Counted from the stretch's first letter, positions 16,735 to 24,756 are shown. The stretch: DNA of 35,942 bases from an uncultured bacterium (GCA_905214905.1 CAJMNK010000014.1:1-35942); one strand, 5' to 3'. The notes: a model not told the origin generated them from the letters alone. A program made the numbers and translations.

Positions 16735-16905
16735 AGCGGTCGTCCTCACAATCATGTTTAAGGGGATAGTGTAGCTCGCGCGGAGGCGCTGTGCACCGAT
16801 GCTCAGAAAATGCAGTAATGGTCTGCCGGTGCTAACGAGCGAGCCTTCTCGTCTGCCTGGGTGGTCCATTTTGGGCCACATGGGTATGGGCATGTGCCTG
16901 TTTGC

Positions 16906-16924
16906 TCGACATACTTTATGTCGA
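16906..16924. promoter_or_regulatory. Perfect inverted repeat, candidate operator
   Basis: TCGACATA-CTT-TATGTCGA, 8-bp perfect arms with a 3-base spacer, 28 bases upstream of the zinc-ribbon gene start. The size suits a dimeric repressor site. It does not match the actinobacterial LexA box I know. Confidence 0.4.
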
Positions 16925-16952
16925 CAGCCCCTGTGCAAAGGAGGACGTTTCC

Positions 16953-18290
16953 ATGGACGAGATGTTTGCCATTAAATGTCAAAACTGCGGCGGCCCTATG
17001 TACTCGCACCAAGCTAAGCGCAGCTTTGAGTGCGCTTATTGCGGTGCGGTCATTCCGTGGCAGGCGGACGCCGGAGAGCCCAAGAGCGCTTTGGGCATTC
17101 GCCATACGCCGTTGACGGTAGTGGATGGACTGCTCAAGCTCACGCATGTGTCGCAACTCGAGCGCCCGGAGGACCCGGACTGGTATTTCTTCAATTCGCA
17201 CTGGCGCAATCAGTCGGTCCTGGAACATCTGCTGTGGGAGGACCGCGGCACGGCGCAGGAGTTCCAAGAAGCGACGCACGTGAGCATTCCCTGCCCCTTC
17301 TGCGGAGCGTCCTTTGAGGGCGAGTCAACGCAGCGTGTGTTTGAGTGCCCGTCCTGCGGCAACAAGATCGGCATTGCCGACCTGCTCAAGCCCGGTACGT
17401 TTAGCAAACGTCTGACCATGGGCGTGGGTGCGGAGTATGTGCCGGAGCAGGGTATTCCCTGCGAAATTTCGCCGCAGCAGGCACGTGCCAACGCGCTGCA
17501 GCTGGTGCGCCAGTACCCGGATGCCTTTGCCGGGCACGACGTGGAAGACGCGATCCAAAACGACATGATGCTCTTCTATTTCCCCATGGCGCTGGCGGAC
17601 CTGCGTATGATGGCGAGCTTCCCGGGCAAGGGCCTGAGCAAGGAAACCCTGGTGTACTACGAGGTGCTCGACTGGGCGTATCCGCGGGCAAACTATCTGG
17701 ATGTTCGCCTTATGGGCATTTTGGAGCCGTGGGACTTTGCCAAGGTTGGGCCGTTTGACCCGGCCATGCAGGAAGGTGACTTTCGCGTTGTCTCCGTCGA
17801 TGCGTCTACCAAGGACCAGGTGGTCATTGATAAGTTGGCGCTCGACATTGCCGGCAACGATGCCGAGGCGGTGCTGGGGCTCAATAAAAAGAGCATCCGC
17901 ACTTGGGCGCGCAAGGCCCGCAAGCATAAGGACGGCCTGGTGATGGTGCCGGTTTACTTTGTCGACCGTCCGGCAACGGACAGCCGCGACGGCGAGCAGG
18001 TGCGCATCGCCGTAAACGGCCAGACGGGTCGTGCGGCCGCGGTGGTGTTTAGCGACAAGCGCGAAACGCATATCGTGGCGCCGCTCAACCCGAGCCTGCA
18101 TCTGTCCGGCGAGAGCACCGTGCACGCCACGCCCATCGAGGTCAAATACGTTAAATCGCCCTTCCTATACCAGATCGTGCGCCGTGGAGGTGGTGAGCAA
18201 CCGCGCCAGGTTGCAGCGGCAGCTGAGGGTTCCTACCGAGAAGAAAAGCCCAAACGCAAGGGATTGTTCGCTGCGATTTTTGGTAAGTAG
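16953..18290 (+). CDS. Double zinc-ribbon protein of unknown function
   Basis: A soluble 445-aa protein with two zinc ribbons: C9-x2-C12 with C27-x2-C30, and C114-x2-C117 with C132-x2-C135. The rest (about 145-420) is a globular region I cannot assign (segments MLFYFPMALADLRMMASFPGKGLSKET and VYFVDRPATDSRDGEQVRIAVNGQTGRAAAV, each conserved-looking), ending in a basic tail (KPKRKGLFAAIFGK). The end of the globular part resembles the beta-rich domain seen in other bacterial zinc-ribbon proteins that sit at membranes. The start is fixed by AAAGGAGG at 16937-16944. An inverted repeat just upstream may control it. No signal peptide or membrane helix is seen. Confidence 0.75.
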   Translation: MDEMFAIKCQNCGGPMYSHQAKRSFECAYCGAVIPWQADAGEPKSALGIRHTPLTVVDGLLKLTHVSQLERPEDPDWYFFNSHWRNQSVLEHLLWEDRGTAQEFQEATHVSIPCPFCGASFEGESTQRVFECPSCGNKIGIADLLKPGTFSKRLTMGVGAEYVPEQGIPCEISPQQARANALQLVRQYPDAFAGHDVEDAIQNDMMLFYFPMALADLRMMASFPGKGLSKETLVYYEVLDWAYPRANYLDVRLMGILEPWDFAKVGPFDPAMQEGDFRVVSVDASTKDQVVIDKLALDIAGNDAEAVLGLNKKSIRTWARKARKHKDGLVMVPVYFVDRPATDSRDGEQVRIAVNGQTGRAAAVVFSDKRETHIVAPLNPSLHLSGESTVHATPIEVKYVKSPFLYQIVRRGGGEQPRQVAAAAEGSYREEKPKRKGLFAAIFGK

Positions 18291-18406
18291 GGGAGTGGTG
18301 CCGGGGCGTCGGGCTGCATCGCAAGGTCATGAGACGAACTTAAGACTGCTGGGAACGTGCTACCATTGCCGATAGCCTTAATCTTGTAAGAAGCGGAGGC
18401 CAGATT

Positions 18407-18778
18407 ATGGGTTTTGCGGATCAGCAGCTTCAGCTTCAGGTACCGTATTCTCCTGACGACACGTTTAATGCCTTGAAGGCAGCTATGGAAAAGCTGCCTA
18501 AAGTAAAAGTTGATAGTGCATCGCCCACAACAAGAACAGTTGCAGCCGAGATTGGTATGAGCCTTTGGTCTTGGGGCGAAAATATCAGTATTTCGGTTGT
18601 TCCAGTTGAAGGCGGATCTGGCGTTACTGTCAAGTCGTCATCTAAGGTCAGGGCAAACGTATTAAACGGGGGCAAAAATGCAAAGAATATTGCCGAGATA
18701 GTCGATGCCCTATCGAAGGAGCTTGAGCGGTATCCGCAGGTTTCACAGACTATTGAGACGCTGGCGGATAGTGATTGA
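18407..18778 (+). CDS. Small protein of unknown function (SHOCT-linked)
   Basis: A 123-aa soluble protein with no Cys or membrane segment, starting MGFADQQLQLQVPYS. The fold looks alpha-beta, like small lipid- or dimer-type domains where a patterned beta sheet (ISISVVPVEGGSGVTVKSSSK) follows a helix (DDTFNALKAAMEKL). The frame ends with TGA at 18776-18778, but a SHOCT-type helix pair continues at once in the +1 frame (next feature). I infer the natural product is a domain plus SHOCT fusion. Base composition is more AT-rich than the genes to the left. The start has a GGAGG-like element (GCGGAGG) upstream. Confidence 0.65.
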   Translation: MGFADQQLQLQVPYSPDDTFNALKAAMEKLPKVKVDSASPTTRTVAAEIGMSLWSWGENISISVVPVEGGSGVTVKSSSKVRANVLNGGKNAKNIAEIVDALSKELERYPQVSQTIETLADSD

Positions 18779-18875
18779 TGTAGTTGCAAGGCTTGAGAGG
18801 CTTGCAACGCTGCGTGATAGTGGAGTGCTTACCGAGGAAGAGTTTGCTGCAGAAAAGGCAAAAATCTTTTTGTAA
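18771..18875 (+). pseudogene. SHOCT-domain tail in shifted frame
   Basis: In the +1 frame relative to the preceding gene, 34 codons and a stop encode VVARLERLATLRDSGVLTEEEFAAEKAKIFL, given here as three parts: VVARLERLATLRDSG, VLTEEEFAAEKAK, IFL. This is a textbook SHOCT (short C-terminal) domain, normally found at protein C-termini. It has no ribosome site of its own; a GTG at 18771 is the only possible start. Removing one T at 18775-18776 fuses it to the upstream protein. It could be a one-base insertion, a sequence error, or a +1 frameshift at the TGA. Confidence 0.6.
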
Positions 18876-19023
18876 TCAGACACGGTGGTTGGATTTGCAT
18901 TCTATTATTGAACTTGGTTATACCAGGCTGAAAATATCGTGTGTAATAAAGGTGCGTAGTAGTCTCGTCTTGATTGGCAGATGTAAATAAACGGTGGAAC
19001 GGCTGTAAAAGAGCCTTGCCACT

Positions 19024-19104
19024 GGGTAAAATCAGGATGTGCCGCGGAACCCGCTCCTCAGTCGGTCAACTTTGGAAGCGCGGGCAACGCAGGTATTATC
19101 GTCT
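19024..19104 (+). ncRNA. Candidate short plus-strand RNA, antitoxin-like position
   Basis: TAAAAT at 19027-19032 is a good -10 with a poor -35. A short transcript would end at the shared bidirectional hairpin 19105-19130, about 70-100 bases long. Its first part (TGCCGCGGAACCCGC ... GCGGGCAACGC) repeats the first part of the convergent minus-strand transcript that encodes a 30-aa peptide. It contains no credible reading frame with a ribosome site. Confidence 0.3.
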
Positions 19105-19130
19105 AAAGGGCCGGGTGCAACCGGCCCTTT
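19105..19130. terminator. Bidirectional terminator
   Basis: AAAGGGCCGG (19105-19114) and CCGGCCCTTT (19121-19130) form a perfect 10-bp stem with a 6-base loop; each strand ends its stem in T residues. It lies between the short plus RNA and the small minus-strand peptide gene and would serve both. Confidence 0.7.
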
Positions 19131-19152
19131 GCATGACTCCCTTCGCTATCCG

Positions 19153-19245
19153 TTACTGCTTATATTCCCGCCAGATCGAGTAGAGGTTCCGGACGATGCC
19201 GGTTACATACATCGAGAGGCGCAGGATTTCAAGAAACAAGTTCAT
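19153..19245 (-). CDS. 30-aa amphipathic peptide, possible type I toxin
   Basis: A very short frame read on the minus strand: MNLFLEILRLSMYVTG followed by IVRNLYSIWREYKQ. It is a single predicted helix with hydrophobic residues on one face and Glu/Arg/Lys on the other, with an aromatic, basic C-terminus. Size and character recall membrane-active toxins such as TisB (29 aa) without clear sequence identity. A GGGGTGA sits five bases before the ATG. A -10-like TAGAAT lies at 19311-19306. Downstream is the bidirectional terminator. An unrelated short peptide or chance frame is the alternative. Confidence 0.4.
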   Translation of the reverse strand: MNLFLEILRLSMYVTGIVRNLYSIWREYKQ

Positions 19246-19384
19246 AGGCTTCACCCCAATCAGAGATTAGAGCGTTGCCCGCAGGCGGATTCCGCGGCAG
19301 GCATAATTCTACCTCACGGGCCGCGGTGGAGGATAGCCTGCCCCCTGGTTTTGAGCAGTGTCGATCTAACGGGCGATCAAACCT

Positions 19385-19606
19385 CTAGTACTCTTTGAAT
19401 TGAGCAAGCATCTGTCCGAAGAAGCTTAGTTCGGATGGCTCATAAATGATCGAACCGCCGTCCGCGGTCCTGTAGACCCCGCAGGGGAGGTAACGCCCGT
19501 CGGGGAGGATATAGAGGCTGGCTTCTTCCTTCAGTCCTACTGGAAATAGCGGAATCCCGTTTTCGTCCACTTGGAACTCGTCTATATTTGCGACCTTCCT
19601 CTCCAT
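19385..19606 (-). CDS. 73-aa protein of unknown function
   Basis: A small acidic soluble protein (starts MERKVANIDEFQVDENG). No motif is recognised; a glycine-rich YRTADGGSIIYEPSE region suggests a beta hairpin. The start is well supported by AGGAGG five bases upstream. It lies 32 bases after the ADP-ribosylglycohydrolase gene on the same strand, so it is likely the last gene of that transcript. It may be a partner of the hydrolase or an unrelated small cargo gene. Confidence 0.65.
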   Translation of the reverse strand: MERKVANIDEFQVDENGIPLFPVGLKEEASLYILPDGRYLPCGVYRTADGGSIIYEPSELSFFGQMLAQFKEY

Positions 19607-19638
19607 GATGCCTCCTGCCTTATTTCTTGAATGGCGCC

Positions 19639-20427
19639 CTAAAACAGGCAGCTCTCAATCAACTCTTTACCGCGCAGGGTGTCGACCCACTCCTGCGGGA
19701 TGGCCTCGATACCGTATACCGTGCCGGCGAGGGCGCCGGCGACGGCTGCGGTGGTGTCGGCGTCGTCGCCTAGGTTGACGGCGGCAAGCACGCATTCATC
19801 GTAGCTGTTGGTGTTCACAAAGCACCAGGTGGCAGCCTTAAGCGTGTCAAGCACGAAGCCGCCAGACCTGATTTCGTGCTCGGGCGCGCCTTTCAGGTGA
19901 AGCGCCCACGAGGGGAGCACGTCGTTCATCACGTCTCTTATCAGCTCGACAAATATGATACATGCGTCGGTTGACGTTCTGTGGGCATGCGTAATCGCGG
20001 AGACCTCGCTGATCTCTTCGTCTGTCGCATCGGTGAACGCCAGGGGCGCGATGCGCATGAGCGAGCCGTTGCCGTTGTCGCGCTCGCCGGAGCCTCCTTT
20101 GCCGGTGCGCAGGGCGCGAGCGGTCGTACCGCCGTAATCGAAAACGCCGTCGACCGTATACTCGCCACGGGCAATCCAGCTCACAAACTTGTCGCTCATG
20201 TCCGCGGTGTCGATATGCCCGAGCTCCCTAATCGAGTCGCAGGTAGCAAGCGTCATAGATGTGTCGTCGCTCCAGGTGCCGGCGGGCTGCCCATGCGTGC
20301 CGTAGCCGATCATGTCCGCGCATTCGAACGTGCCGCGGGGCCTGAACTCGTAGGGAACACCCAGCGCGTCGCCGACGGCAAGCCCATAGATGCAGTCGCG
20401 CAGTGTTGTTTTCGGTCTGCCTGTCAT
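19639..20427 (-). CDS. ADP-ribosylglycohydrolase family protein (ARH/DraG-like)
   Basis: It removes ADP-ribose from proteins, nucleic acids or small molecules. The 262-aa protein has the family marks: GLAVGDALG (15-23), TWSDDTSMTLA (metal ligands about S53, D54, D55, T56), NGSLMRIAP, and a C-terminal NLGDDADTTAAVAGALAG (D221, D222, D224, T225), which together bind the two magnesium ions. Start follows AGAGGAG. No cognate ADP-ribosyltransferase is seen in the window. It lies 63 bases behind a YhcG-type nuclease, so the three minus-strand genes may form one transcript. Known enzymes of this fold act on Arg-ADP-ribose (DraG), Ser-ADP-ribose (ARH3) or O-acetyl-ADP-ribose; the substrate here is unknown. 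Confidence 0.9.
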   Translation of the reverse strand: MTGRPKTTLRDCIYGLAVGDALGVPYEFRPRGTFECADMIGYGTHGQPAGTWSDDTSMTLATCDSIRELGHIDTADMSDKFVSWIARGEYTVDGVFDYGGTTARALRTGKGGSGERDNGNGSLMRIAPLAFTDATDEEISEVSAITHAHRTSTDACIIFVELIRDVMNDVLPSWALHLKGAPEHEIRSGGFVLDTLKAATWCFVNTNSYDECVLAAVNLGDDADTTAAVAGALAGTVYGIEAIPQEWVDTLRGKELIESCLF

Positions 20428-20490
20428 GGAGCGCTCCTCTTATGTCGGGGGATATGAAACTCCGTCGGGGGTATCGGTCGCAACGTGCTG

Positions 20491-21540
20491 TTACCCTTGC
20501 GCTTCGCCATTAGTCGCTTCGTTGATGGCGCGGTACTCGGCACTCAGCTCGCGCGCCAGCTCTTCCTTGCTTGGAAGATACGGCAGGTATTTGGCGGCAA
20601 ACACTTGGTCGTTGTCTTCGGGCAGCGTATACTCGACGATCGAATCGCTTTTGTCCGCGCAGAGCACGATGCCTATGGGCGGATTGTCGCCTTCGTTCAT
20701 GAGCTCACGCGTGTAGTAGTTCACATACATTTGCATCTGGCCCAGGTCCTGATGCGTAAGGTCATCGGTCTTAAGGTCGATGAGCACGAAGCAGCGCATC
20801 AGATAGTTGTAAAAAACAAGGTCAATATAGAAATGGCGCCCATCAAAGGTGATGCGCTTTTGGCGCGCCTCGAAAGCGAAGCCACGGCCAAGCTCCAGCA
20901 GGAACTTCTGAAGATGTGTGATGAGCGCCTGCTCTAGATCGCTCTCGCGAAACGCAGTATCGTCCGAGAAACCTAAAAACTCCAGCACATATGGGTCGCG
21001 GATGATATCCTCGGGACGATGAGCCGGGGTGCTCTTTTGGATTTCCTGGGTGACGACCTCCTTGTCCTTGCTGGCAAGTAGGCGCTCTCGGAACATGGTG
21101 TTGATCTGGCGTTCGAGCTGACGCGTGCTCCAGCGAGAATCGGCGCATTCGTTCATGTACCATGTTCGAGTTTCGGGGTCAGGAATGCGTATTAACCTGC
21201 GGTAATGTGTCCAGCTCAATTCGGGACGCAGTGAGTCCCGAATTGGAAATGCAAGATGGAACTGACGCATTTTACGCAGCTCTCTTGCTTCAAAACCTTT
21301 ACCAAAATCTTTGGTAAGTCTGATTGCGAGGGCCTTGAGCAGCGCCTCTCCATACTTGGCGCGCTCCTCTCCGCCCTGCTCATCAACAATACTCTTGCCG
21401 ATCTCCCAATATGCCTCAACCATCGCAAAGTTAACGGCGGTATAGGCCTTGTCGCGAGCGGCGTTGAGGATCGAGGAAACCTGCTTGTAAAAAACTTCTG
21501 GCACGATTGTCGATTCCCCGCGGTTTACCAGTTCGCCCAT
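20491..21540 (-). CDS. PDDEXK nuclease of the YhcG/DUF1016 family
   Basis: A predicted restriction-type nuclease, 349 aa from ATG 21540. The N-terminal DUF1016 domain (about 10-155) has the family block EAYWEIGKSIVDEQ and the LRKMRQFHLAFP segment. The C-terminal PD-(D/E)XK core shows E in DLEQALITHL, D240 in YIDLVFYN, and D255-x-K257 in VLIDLKTDDL, with QMQMYVNYY following. The start is uncertain: an upstream ATG at 21585 gives 15 more residues; 21540 has GGGG eight bases upstream. YhcG proteins are widely found near restriction or defence genes and phage; no partner modification gene is present here. The gene is read with the ADP-ribosylglycohydrolase, 63 bases downstream. Confidence 0.88.
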   Translation of the reverse strand: MGELVNRGESTIVPEVFYKQVSSILNAARDKAYTAVNFAMVEAYWEIGKSIVDEQGGEERAKYGEALLKALAIRLTKDFGKGFEARELRKMRQFHLAFPIRDSLRPELSWTHYRRLIRIPDPETRTWYMNECADSRWSTRQLERQINTMFRERLLASKDKEVVTQEIQKSTPAHRPEDIIRDPYVLEFLGFSDDTAFRESDLEQALITHLQKFLLELGRGFAFEARQKRITFDGRHFYIDLVFYNYLMRCFVLIDLKTDDLTHQDLGQMQMYVNYYTRELMNEGDNPPIGIVLCADKSDSIVEYTLPEDNDQVFAAKYLPYLPSKEELARELSAEYRAINEATNGEAQG

Positions 21541-21708
21541 CACTGTCGCCCCACTTTCCTCTTGTGGAATGCATCTATATCGCATCTAGTTTAAAGCCTC
21601 GCGCGGACACGAATTGCTGTGCTGTCTGGCACCTTCGCATGGGAGCCTTGCGGTGACTAAAATGTGGCAATAGAGACAGTTTTAGCGAACCCCACGGGAG
21701 TGACACGT

Positions 21709-21978
21709 ATGGACAACAACACGCTGCTATTCCAGGACAAAGGTTCGGGTAGGTTTAAAGACGTTAAGATCTACCCCAATCGTATCGAGGTGCTCAAGAA
21801 GGGCACTTTTGGCGACAGGCACACCGAGATTGTCTACCTTAAGGACATCACGGGGGTCAACAGGATCAAGGGTCGCGACGTTTTCCTGCGTAACAGGCTG
21901 TTGACCGCTTGCGTCTTTAGCCTGAGTAGCCGTGCGAAGGCCCAGGAATTTGTGAAAGCTCTGAACATGGTGATGTAG
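21709..21978 (+). CDS. Small PH-like domain protein
   Basis: An 89-aa protein with alternating beta strands and a final helix: DVKIYPNRIEVLKKG, TEIVYLKDITGVNRI, VFLRNR, then SSRAKAQEFVKALNMV. This is the pattern of bacterial PH-like (bPH) domains, often lipid- or protein-binding. The start at 21709 follows GGGAGTGA; a GTG at 21664 gives an extension without a site. There is no signal or membrane segment. It stands alone, divergent from the nuclease gene, and convergent with the phospholipase-like gene. Confidence 0.65.
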   Translation: MDNNTLLFQDKGSGRFKDVKIYPNRIEVLKKGTFGDRHTEIVYLKDITGVNRIKGRDVFLRNRLLTACVFSLSSRAKAQEFVKALNMVM

Positions 21979-22003
21979 CCGATAGCGGCGTTCGGGCCAA
22001 GGT

Positions 22004-22041
22004 AAAAATCGGGGCGCAGAACGGTATTCTGCGCCCCGATT
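22004..22041 (-). terminator. Terminator of the PI-PLC-like gene
   Basis: A 15-bp perfect stem (22007-22021 with 22027-22041), loop CGGTA, followed on the minus strand by a T tract (22004-22008). It may also stop plus-strand readthrough from the PH-like gene. Confidence 0.9.
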
Positions 22042-22070
22042 GAGTTAATGCGCCCAAAAGACTGGCTTGC

Positions 22071-24551
22071 CTATTCGTTAACGTCCTCGGTATTGTCGCG
22101 GTCACTGGCAAGCATTGCAGCGCCAGCGACCGTTGTCGCCACGGCGGCAGCGGCGAGCCCGGCGGCAATGCCGGAGCCGTCGCCCGTGTCGGCGAGTTTT
22201 CCGGCCGAGTTCTTGCCCTGGTCGCTCTTGTTGCCCTTGCCGTTCTTGTCGGCGCCGCCTGCGTTGGAACCCGTGCCGCTGCCGGTGCCGCCTGCACTGC
22301 CCGAGGCCGCTACGGTAAAGCTTGCGGCTCCATCGCTGGCGAGCGTGTAGTTCTGTGCCGCGTCGCCCAAAAGGCCTTTCGCGCGCACCCAGTACGTCCC
22401 TGCGGCAAATGTTTCGCCCTCGGCCATTGCCGTGCCCGGAGCGCCGTTCGCGTCGTGCACAAACTCGAGCTGGGCCGTGCAGGCATCGGTTTCGAGCTTG
22501 CCCTCGAGTGATGCCGCAATCTTGGCGCGCACGTCCTCGCCGGCCTTAAGGCCTTCGAGCCCCTCAAAGTGGGGTGTCAGCGCGCGTGGATCGATATCGA
22601 TGGGCACGGAGCCCCGCAGCTCCGTAACGGTCTCGTTGCCCAAGGCGTCGACATCCACATATTCGATGGCAAACGCATGGCCCGAAGCCGTCACGTTGAG
22701 TACGTTGCTGCTGTCGACAAGGCGGAAATGGCCCTCGCCAACGGTCTTGCCATCCTGGAGCGAGGCATCGCTCAGCGAGTCGCCGTACGTCATGCGCATG
22801 CGGCTCGGGAGGTAGTACGAAGCTGTCTGCTTGTGCTGTGTATCGTAATCGTAATTGCGCTGGTAGATGCTCCGGGCCAGCGCCGCATCAACAAAGTCGG
22901 ATGCGATGATGCCAATGTGCTTGAGGTAATCTGACTTTGTTTCCTCGTTGTCGCTGGGGTTGATGTACGGGCTCTTGTACAGATGCTCGTTGACTACTCG
23001 CGCTGCGGTAAATGGGTTGCTTCCTTGCTTGTGATTCGTGCAGCTGGTGTAGTTGATAGACCAGCAGCGCTCCAGGACTTGCTCCTTGGCCCCGTTATCG
23101 TCCTCGACATCTACCTCGTTGCGGGTGAGCTTAGCCGTCTCCTGCAGGGCCATATCGACCCAGCTGATCTTGTCGGTTCCGGTGCATTCGTAATGGTCCT
23201 GGGCATATACCTTGGTGCAATAGGCTTTTTTGTCGCCTGTTTCCCCTGCGGCTTCAAAGCCTTGCGCGTTTTGGACGAGACACATAGAGGAGCTGCTGGG
23301 GTGTGCTGCGATTTTGCTGTCCCATTCGGTTAGGTCGAGGCCCCACGTGTGGCCGCTTACGCTGTCGCCGGCGAGTCCAAATCGGCGCAGCAGGACGATC
23401 TTTCCGCGCACCTCGTTCAGTGTGGGAACGCGGCTCGACGTATAGAACAGTTTGGGGTTGTCGTCCAAAACCTTGGCGAAAGCCGTCGTAAGGCTCTCGT
23501 CAGTAGCCTCGTTGTTGCCTCGGGATACAAGCATGATGAGAGCTTCTGACGGATTTTCGTTCAAAAACTTTTTGAAGTAGCCAACGACATCGGAGAGATG
23601 CATGAAGTGCCCGTCTTTTTTGAGCAGGTAGCAACTTCCATGGTCGATGCCGGGGTCGTCGCCTTTTCCGAGTCGGATATCAAAATAGCGAATGCCTTCG
23701 AGCAACTGCGTGGGGATGTAGTCCTGCTGGCACTTTGCTTGCGAGGATTGGGGTTCGGTGTCGTTGTCCACGCTGCAAGTTCCCGAATCGTGCGTGCCCG
23801 GGATGCTCAGCTCGTCGAGGTACTTGTTGCCTTCGACGTGGCTCATCCAACATGGTCCGTCGACGTAGCTGCTATACGTGGTCCAGTCGATGCTGCTAAC
23901 TGTGGCATTGGTCTTGTCCATGCTGTAGCCGACAAGCTCGAGCTCCCACGGAATGGAATATTTCTTTTGGCAAATCTTGTTGTTGTCTTGGTCTTTGCCT
24001 TTCGATTCTATGGCCAGGTAGTTAATACCGTTTTTCGTGTATATGCGGTCTCGAATAATATAAGTTCCGTCGAACTGGCGGTCGAACGTATAGGCGCGGC
24101 TGTCCTTATGGTCGTACTCGCCACTCCATACGTGGATGACCTTTCCATCTTTGTCCGAGTCGCCATCGACCGACCAAATGCTGTAGCCCGTCTTCTTGTG
24201 CTCTTCGAAATTGAGCAGGGTGCGGATGGCATACCAGTTTGTGCCGTCCGCATCGGTCCCTACGTGCTCAAGGATGAGCTTGCTGGACGTGCCGTCATTA
24301 AACAGGTGGCAGACGTTGCCGATGACGTTGCCGTCTTCGTTGACGCTCGCGGTGCGAAAATAGCCCGCGGGGCGAAGGCGAATGACGAAATTGTCGAGGG
24401 TGGCCGCTGACTCGGCCGTGCCGTCCGCAAAGGCTGTCCGCGGGCTAATGCCCAGCGTGGCGGTTTCGGGCAGGCTTGCAAGTGGCGACAACGCCGCGAG
24501 TCCAAGGCCCAGCGTAAACGCTCGGCGACTGATGGCATGATGTTCGGTCAT
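22071..24551 (-). CDS. Tat-exported, LADTG-anchored PI-PLC-like surface protein
   Basis: An 826-aa surface protein. The N-terminus has an exact twin-arginine signal (SRRAFTL at 8-14, then a hydrophobic run). A beta-rich ricin- or propeller-like section (about 50-215, RAYTFDRQFDGTYIIRDR) precedes a phosphatidylinositol-specific phospholipase C X domain. Its catalytic histidines are H254 (PGTHDSGT) and H304 (DHGSCYL), with D291 and R293 in FDIRLG. A short Ig-like segment follows (about 680-760). The tail is Gly/Asn/Lys-rich, then LADTG (786-790), a hydrophobic helix and a short acidic end. LADTG is a variant of the sortase LPXTG motif; the last residues are not basic as usual. Tat signals are unusual for sortase substrates. 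GGAGGAG precedes the ATG. Substrate could be PI, a GPI anchor or another phosphodiester. Confidence 0.85.
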   Translation of the reverse strand: MTEHHAISRRAFTLGLGLAALSPLASLPETATLGISPRTAFADGTAESAATLDNFVIRLRPAGYFRTASVNEDGNVIGNVCHLFNDGTSSKLILEHVGTDADGTNWYAIRTLLNFEEHKKTGYSIWSVDGDSDKDGKVIHVWSGEYDHKDSRAYTFDRQFDGTYIIRDRIYTKNGINYLAIESKGKDQDNNKICQKKYSIPWELELVGYSMDKTNATVSSIDWTTYSSYVDGPCWMSHVEGNKYLDELSIPGTHDSGTCSVDNDTEPQSSQAKCQQDYIPTQLLEGIRYFDIRLGKGDDPGIDHGSCYLLKKDGHFMHLSDVVGYFKKFLNENPSEALIMLVSRGNNEATDESLTTAFAKVLDDNPKLFYTSSRVPTLNEVRGKIVLLRRFGLAGDSVSGHTWGLDLTEWDSKIAAHPSSSSMCLVQNAQGFEAAGETGDKKAYCTKVYAQDHYECTGTDKISWVDMALQETAKLTRNEVDVEDDNGAKEQVLERCWSINYTSCTNHKQGSNPFTAARVVNEHLYKSPYINPSDNEETKSDYLKHIGIIASDFVDAALARSIYQRNYDYDTQHKQTASYYLPSRMRMTYGDSLSDASLQDGKTVGEGHFRLVDSSNVLNVTASGHAFAIEYVDVDALGNETVTELRGSVPIDIDPRALTPHFEGLEGLKAGEDVRAKIAASLEGKLETDACTAQLEFVHDANGAPGTAMAEGETFAAGTYWVRAKGLLGDAAQNYTLASDGAASFTVAASGSAGGTGSGTGSNAGGADKNGKGNKSDQGKNSAGKLADTGDGSGIAAGLAAAAVATTVAGAAMLASDRDNTEDVNE

Positions 24552-24756
24552 AACTCCTCCATTCGCAGGGTGCGGTTATGCACTTATTTTGGTCACTTTA
24601 CTGCCCGGATGTTTAAAGGTGTCGGCTCAATTGTCTGCGCGGCGCTATAAATCGGCGAGCGGACGTGCTGGGGTGCTTGTTCATGTTGTGCCGTTACCGC
24701 GCTGGGGGGGGCGGTTTTGCCGCCCGGCATCTTCGCGTTCGTCGGCTGCCGGCATA

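Larger units (their letters stand above)
19024..19313. repeat. Imperfect inverted repeat framing the small-peptide locus
   Basis: The left end reads GGGTAAAATCAGGATGTG then CCGCGGAACCCGC. The right end, read on the minus strand, is AGGTAGAATTATGCCTG then CCGCGGAATCCGC. GCGGGCAACGC occurs once further inside each arm, at 19080-19090 and, on the minus strand, at about 19270-19282. The two copies contain the -10 elements of two convergent short transcripts. The rest of 18876-19384 shows no other gene. Confidence 0.5.

Noticed and set aside
16906..16924. LexA/SOS box
   Set aside because: The palindrome does not match the actinobacterial box I know.
18974..19183. 69-codon plus-strand frame across the small RNA locus
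   Set aside because: It runs through the bidirectional terminator, lacks a ribosome site, and has a composition unlike a folded protein.
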